Positions 62,340 to 64,000 of a DNA stretch of 64,000 nt are shown in pieces (position 1 is the first letter of the stretch; each line of letters starts with the position of its first letter). The stretch is from Phyllobacterium sp. 21LDTY02-6 (lineage in GTDB: Bacteria; Pseudomonadota; Alphaproteobacteria; Rhizobiales; Rhizobiaceae). The stretch is from assembly GCF_023554255.2 (NCBI RefSeq), contig NZ_JAMJWD020000003.1:124001-188000 (forward strand). The letters are read 5' to 3'. Both the position numbers and the translations under genes were made by a program. The notes beneath the pieces are model-generated. The model was not told the DNA's origin. It ran no database searches and worked only from the letters and a program-made list of their open reading frames with translations.

Positions 62340-62912
62340 TCAGATGCCGTAGCGTGCGGCATTGCCCCACACCAGTTCGAGCCTGTGTAGCGTCTGGAAT
62401 GCAATTTCGAGGTTACGCAGATCGTCATCATCCCTGGCCAATACACGATTATAGGCACCACCCGCATCGCGGAGATTGGCGCAGAGCCGCTCGCCTTTTT
62501 CGGTCAGCCTGATACGCGCCGACCTCTTGTCCCGTTGCGATGCGACCCGGTCGATGTAACCGCCATCGGCCAGCTGCTTCAGGTAGTAGGAAATGTTGGA
62601 TCCGATATAATGTCCGCGATCCAAAAGTTCCCCGACCGACAATTCGACATCGCCGATCGCCAGAAGCACCATTGCCTGAGCCGGTCCCACATCTTCGACT
62701 CCGAGCTTCGTCATCTCCGTCCTGAGCAGGCTGGAGAATCGACGATTAACCCTCTCAATCATCCTCGCAAGTTCAAAATGCGTCACGACGACAGTATGAA
62801 CCGGCGGTTTATGTCCCTGTTTTTCTGCAGTTATTTCTGGGAAATCGACGGCATCATAGCCGTCAATAGATGTTTCGACTTCCACTCCTTCGTGTAGAAG
62901 TTTCTGTATCAT
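62340..62912 (-). CDS. MarR-family regulator (LdtR-like)
   Basis: A winged-helix regulator of 190 residues with a longer N-terminus (about 50 residues) than typical MarR proteins. The HTH and wing are GSNISYYLKQLADGGYIDRV and SQRDKRSARIRLTEKGERL. From memory, the pattern is close to the LdtR group of Hyphomicrobiales, which controls cell-wall and stress genes. The ATG at 62912 has GGAG 6 bases upstream; two ATGs at 62927 and 62924 are weaker. A perfect inverted repeat at 62933-62953 lies next to the start. Confidence 0.88.
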   Translation of the reverse strand: MIQKLLHEGVEVETSIDGYDAVDFPEITAEKQGHKPPVHTVVVTHFELARMIERVNRRFSSLLRTEMTKLGVEDVGPAQAMVLLAIGDVELSVGELLDRGHYIGSNISYYLKQLADGGYIDRVASQRDKRSARIRLTEKGERLCANLRDAGGAYNRVLARDDDDLRNLEIAFQTLHRLELVWGNAARYGI

Positions 62913-62932
62913 CTCGTTCTCCATCATCCAGT

Positions 62933-62953
62933 TTACTTCAAAAATTGAAGTAA
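62933..62953. promoter_or_regulatory. Operator candidate TTACTTCAA-AAA-TTGAAGTAA
   Basis: Perfect 9-base arms with a 3-base spacer lie 21 bases upstream of the MarR start and about 160 bases before the divergent type I exporter gene. Size and symmetry are usual for MarR operators. The MarR protein probably represses its own gene and perhaps the exporter. Confidence 0.6.
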
Positions 62954-63109
62954 GTTACGAGTATGTTTTCATTTCTCCTTCGTTTATTTCCCCACCGAAA
63001 GAACTTTTTTCTGTCACATTCTGCGCAGTATTACTTTATTAGTCTACAGCCATAGACCAAGGTCGTACGGGCTAACCCGCGGCTGTGTCATTTCCAAGGC
63101 AGAATATAC

Positions 63110-64000
63110 ATGACTGATACTCGTCAAATTAGTGAGAATGGCAAGAGCCCCGCTGGAAAATTTCCCGCGGGGCCCGCTGTGCCGACCCCACAGGCGCTGA
63201 TTTATCGAGCTCGCAGGGTCTTCCTCGCTGGCCTCCTCTATGCGGTTTTATTGAGCGCTTGCATCAACTTGCTGCAACTCACGGTTCCCCTCTATATGCT
63301 CCAGGTTCATGACCGTGTTTTGAACAGCCGCAGCACGGACACGTTGTTGATGTTGACGGTCCTGGCCATCGGAGCCCTGATCGTCTACGGCATACTGGAG
63401 TTCATCCGGGCGCTGTCGTTTCAGGCCATGGGAAGCGCGCTGGTTCGCCGGCTCAATCTGCCGGTTTTGACGGCTGCGGTGCAGGCCTCGGTCGATCAGG
63501 GCCTGCCGAAAGCCACGCAATCGCTGCGCGACCTCACCGAATTGCGCAGTTTCCTCACCTCTTCCGCCGTCAGCGCGCCGCTCGATGCCGCGTGGTCGCC
63601 AATCTTTCTCGGCGTGCTCTTCCTCCTGCACCCGACGCTCGGCATCATCGGCGTCGTCGCTGTCATCATCCTCGTCTGCTGCGGCGTCATCACCGATTTG
63701 CTGACGCGCGGCCTGCTGAAGGAAGCCAATCAGGCGAATATCGAGGCGATTTCGAAGATCAGCGCCACATTGCGCCATTCCGAAGCGATCGAGGCCATGG
63801 GCATGCTGCCGGCCCTGGCTCGACGCTGGCGGGGGCTGCAGATGAACGCGCTGGACATGCTGGACCTTGGCGGCGGCCGCAGCCGCGCCATGTCGACGAT
63901 CGTACGCACGCTGCGATTCATGATCCAGATCGCAACGCTCGGCGCCGGTACGCTCCTGGCGATGGAGCAGGAGATTTCTCCGGGTGCGATGATCGCGACC
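63110..64000 (+). CDS. Type I secretion ABC exporter (PrtD/HasD/LapB type), 5' part
   Basis: The frame from the ATG at 63110 stays open to the window end (297 codons), so the ATPase domain lies beyond. The first 35 residues are polar; the transmembrane domain starts with LINLLQ-like NLLQLTVPLYMLQVHDRVLN and STDTLLMLTV, hallmarks of PrtD-type exporters. Such proteins, with a membrane-fusion partner and TolC, secrete RTX proteins or surface enzymes. The membrane-fusion gene would be expected next. The weak ribosome site is AAGG at 63096. Confidence 0.88.
   Translation, partial: MTDTRQISENGKSPAGKFPAGPAVPTPQALIYRARRVFLAGLLYAVLLSACINLLQLTVPLYMLQVHDRVLNSRSTDTLLMLTVLAIGALIVYGILEFIRALSFQAMGSALVRRLNLPVLTAAVQASVDQGLPKATQSLRDLTELRSFLTSSAVSAPLDAAWSPIFLGVLFLLHPTLGIIGVVAVIILVCCGVITDLLTRGLLKEANQANIEAISKISATLRHSEAIEAMGMLPALARRWRGLQMNALDMLDLGGGRSRAMSTIVRTLRFMIQIATLGAGTLLAMEQEISPGAMIAT

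Noticed and set aside
1-64000. tRNA or rRNA genes
   Set aside because: No T-arm, anticodon-arm or rRNA-like stretch was found by eye in any gap; a covariance-model scan would settle it.

Overview
The window is high-GC, densely packed bacterial DNA. It most likely comes from an alphaproteobacterium of the Hyphomicrobiales/Rhizobiales type (Brucella, Ochrobactrum and rhizobia are the nearest picture). The reasons are the many ABC and TRAP importers, an FCD-type GntR regulator, an LdtR-like MarR regulator, a VirB type IV secretion operon and the codon use. This placement is inference; no rRNA or tRNA lies in the window to confirm it. No insertion sequence, prophage or CRISPR array was seen.

Layout. 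1-5.2 kb: a siderophore uptake operon (TonB receptor cut by the window start, binding protein, two FecCD permeases, ATPase). 5.6-9.9 kb: an M20 amidohydrolase followed by a ribose-type ABC importer. 9.9-19.6 kb, minus strand: an oligopeptide/opine-type ABC importer with two FAD amine oxidoreductases, an SDR, a MarR regulator, a fused double ATPase and, at the head, a possible 24-residue membrane peptide. These two blocks look like a scavenging pathway for N-substituted amino acids or small peptides. 19.7-25.4 kb: a DUF1349 protein, a large autotransporter whose passenger is an endonuclease/exonuclease/phosphatase-type enzyme, an MFS exporter and a 69-residue conserved protein. 25.6-30.7 kb: a patchwork of YCII, LytR-CpsA-Psr, VOC, DoxX and MFS genes with tandem and inverted repeats between them. 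30.7-35.7 kb: a TRAP transporter, its FCD GntR regulator and a DHDPS-family lyase/aldolase. 35.7-44.4 kb: a Tat-type SDR with a divergent LysR gene, an adenylate cyclase, a START protein, a YbhO/ClsB-YbhN-YbhP envelope-lipid group, a DUF763 protein and a GNAT. 44.4-49.9 kb: a Cache-domain histidine kinase and NarL-type regulator followed by a TakP-like TRAP transporter. 49.9-51.9 kb: a LysE exporter and a second adenylate cyclase. 52.1-61.0 kb: a ten-gene VirB operon. 61.1-64.0 kb: a glycosyltransferase, a MarR regulator and the start of a type I secretion ABC exporter cut by the window end.

The most unusual items are the enzyme-autotransporter fusion, the VirB operon whose gene order (B8-B9-B10-B11-B1-B2-B3-B4-lipoprotein-B6) matches the bacterium-killing Xanthomonas system rather than the canonical conjugative order, and an actinobacterial-looking LytR-CpsA-Psr protein in a Gram-negative setting. 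Several perfect inverted repeats sit in front of transport or regulator genes and make testable operator candidates, notably a NarL-style 7-2-7 site before the TakP-like TRAP genes and a 9-3-9 repeat between the MarR gene and the type I exporter.
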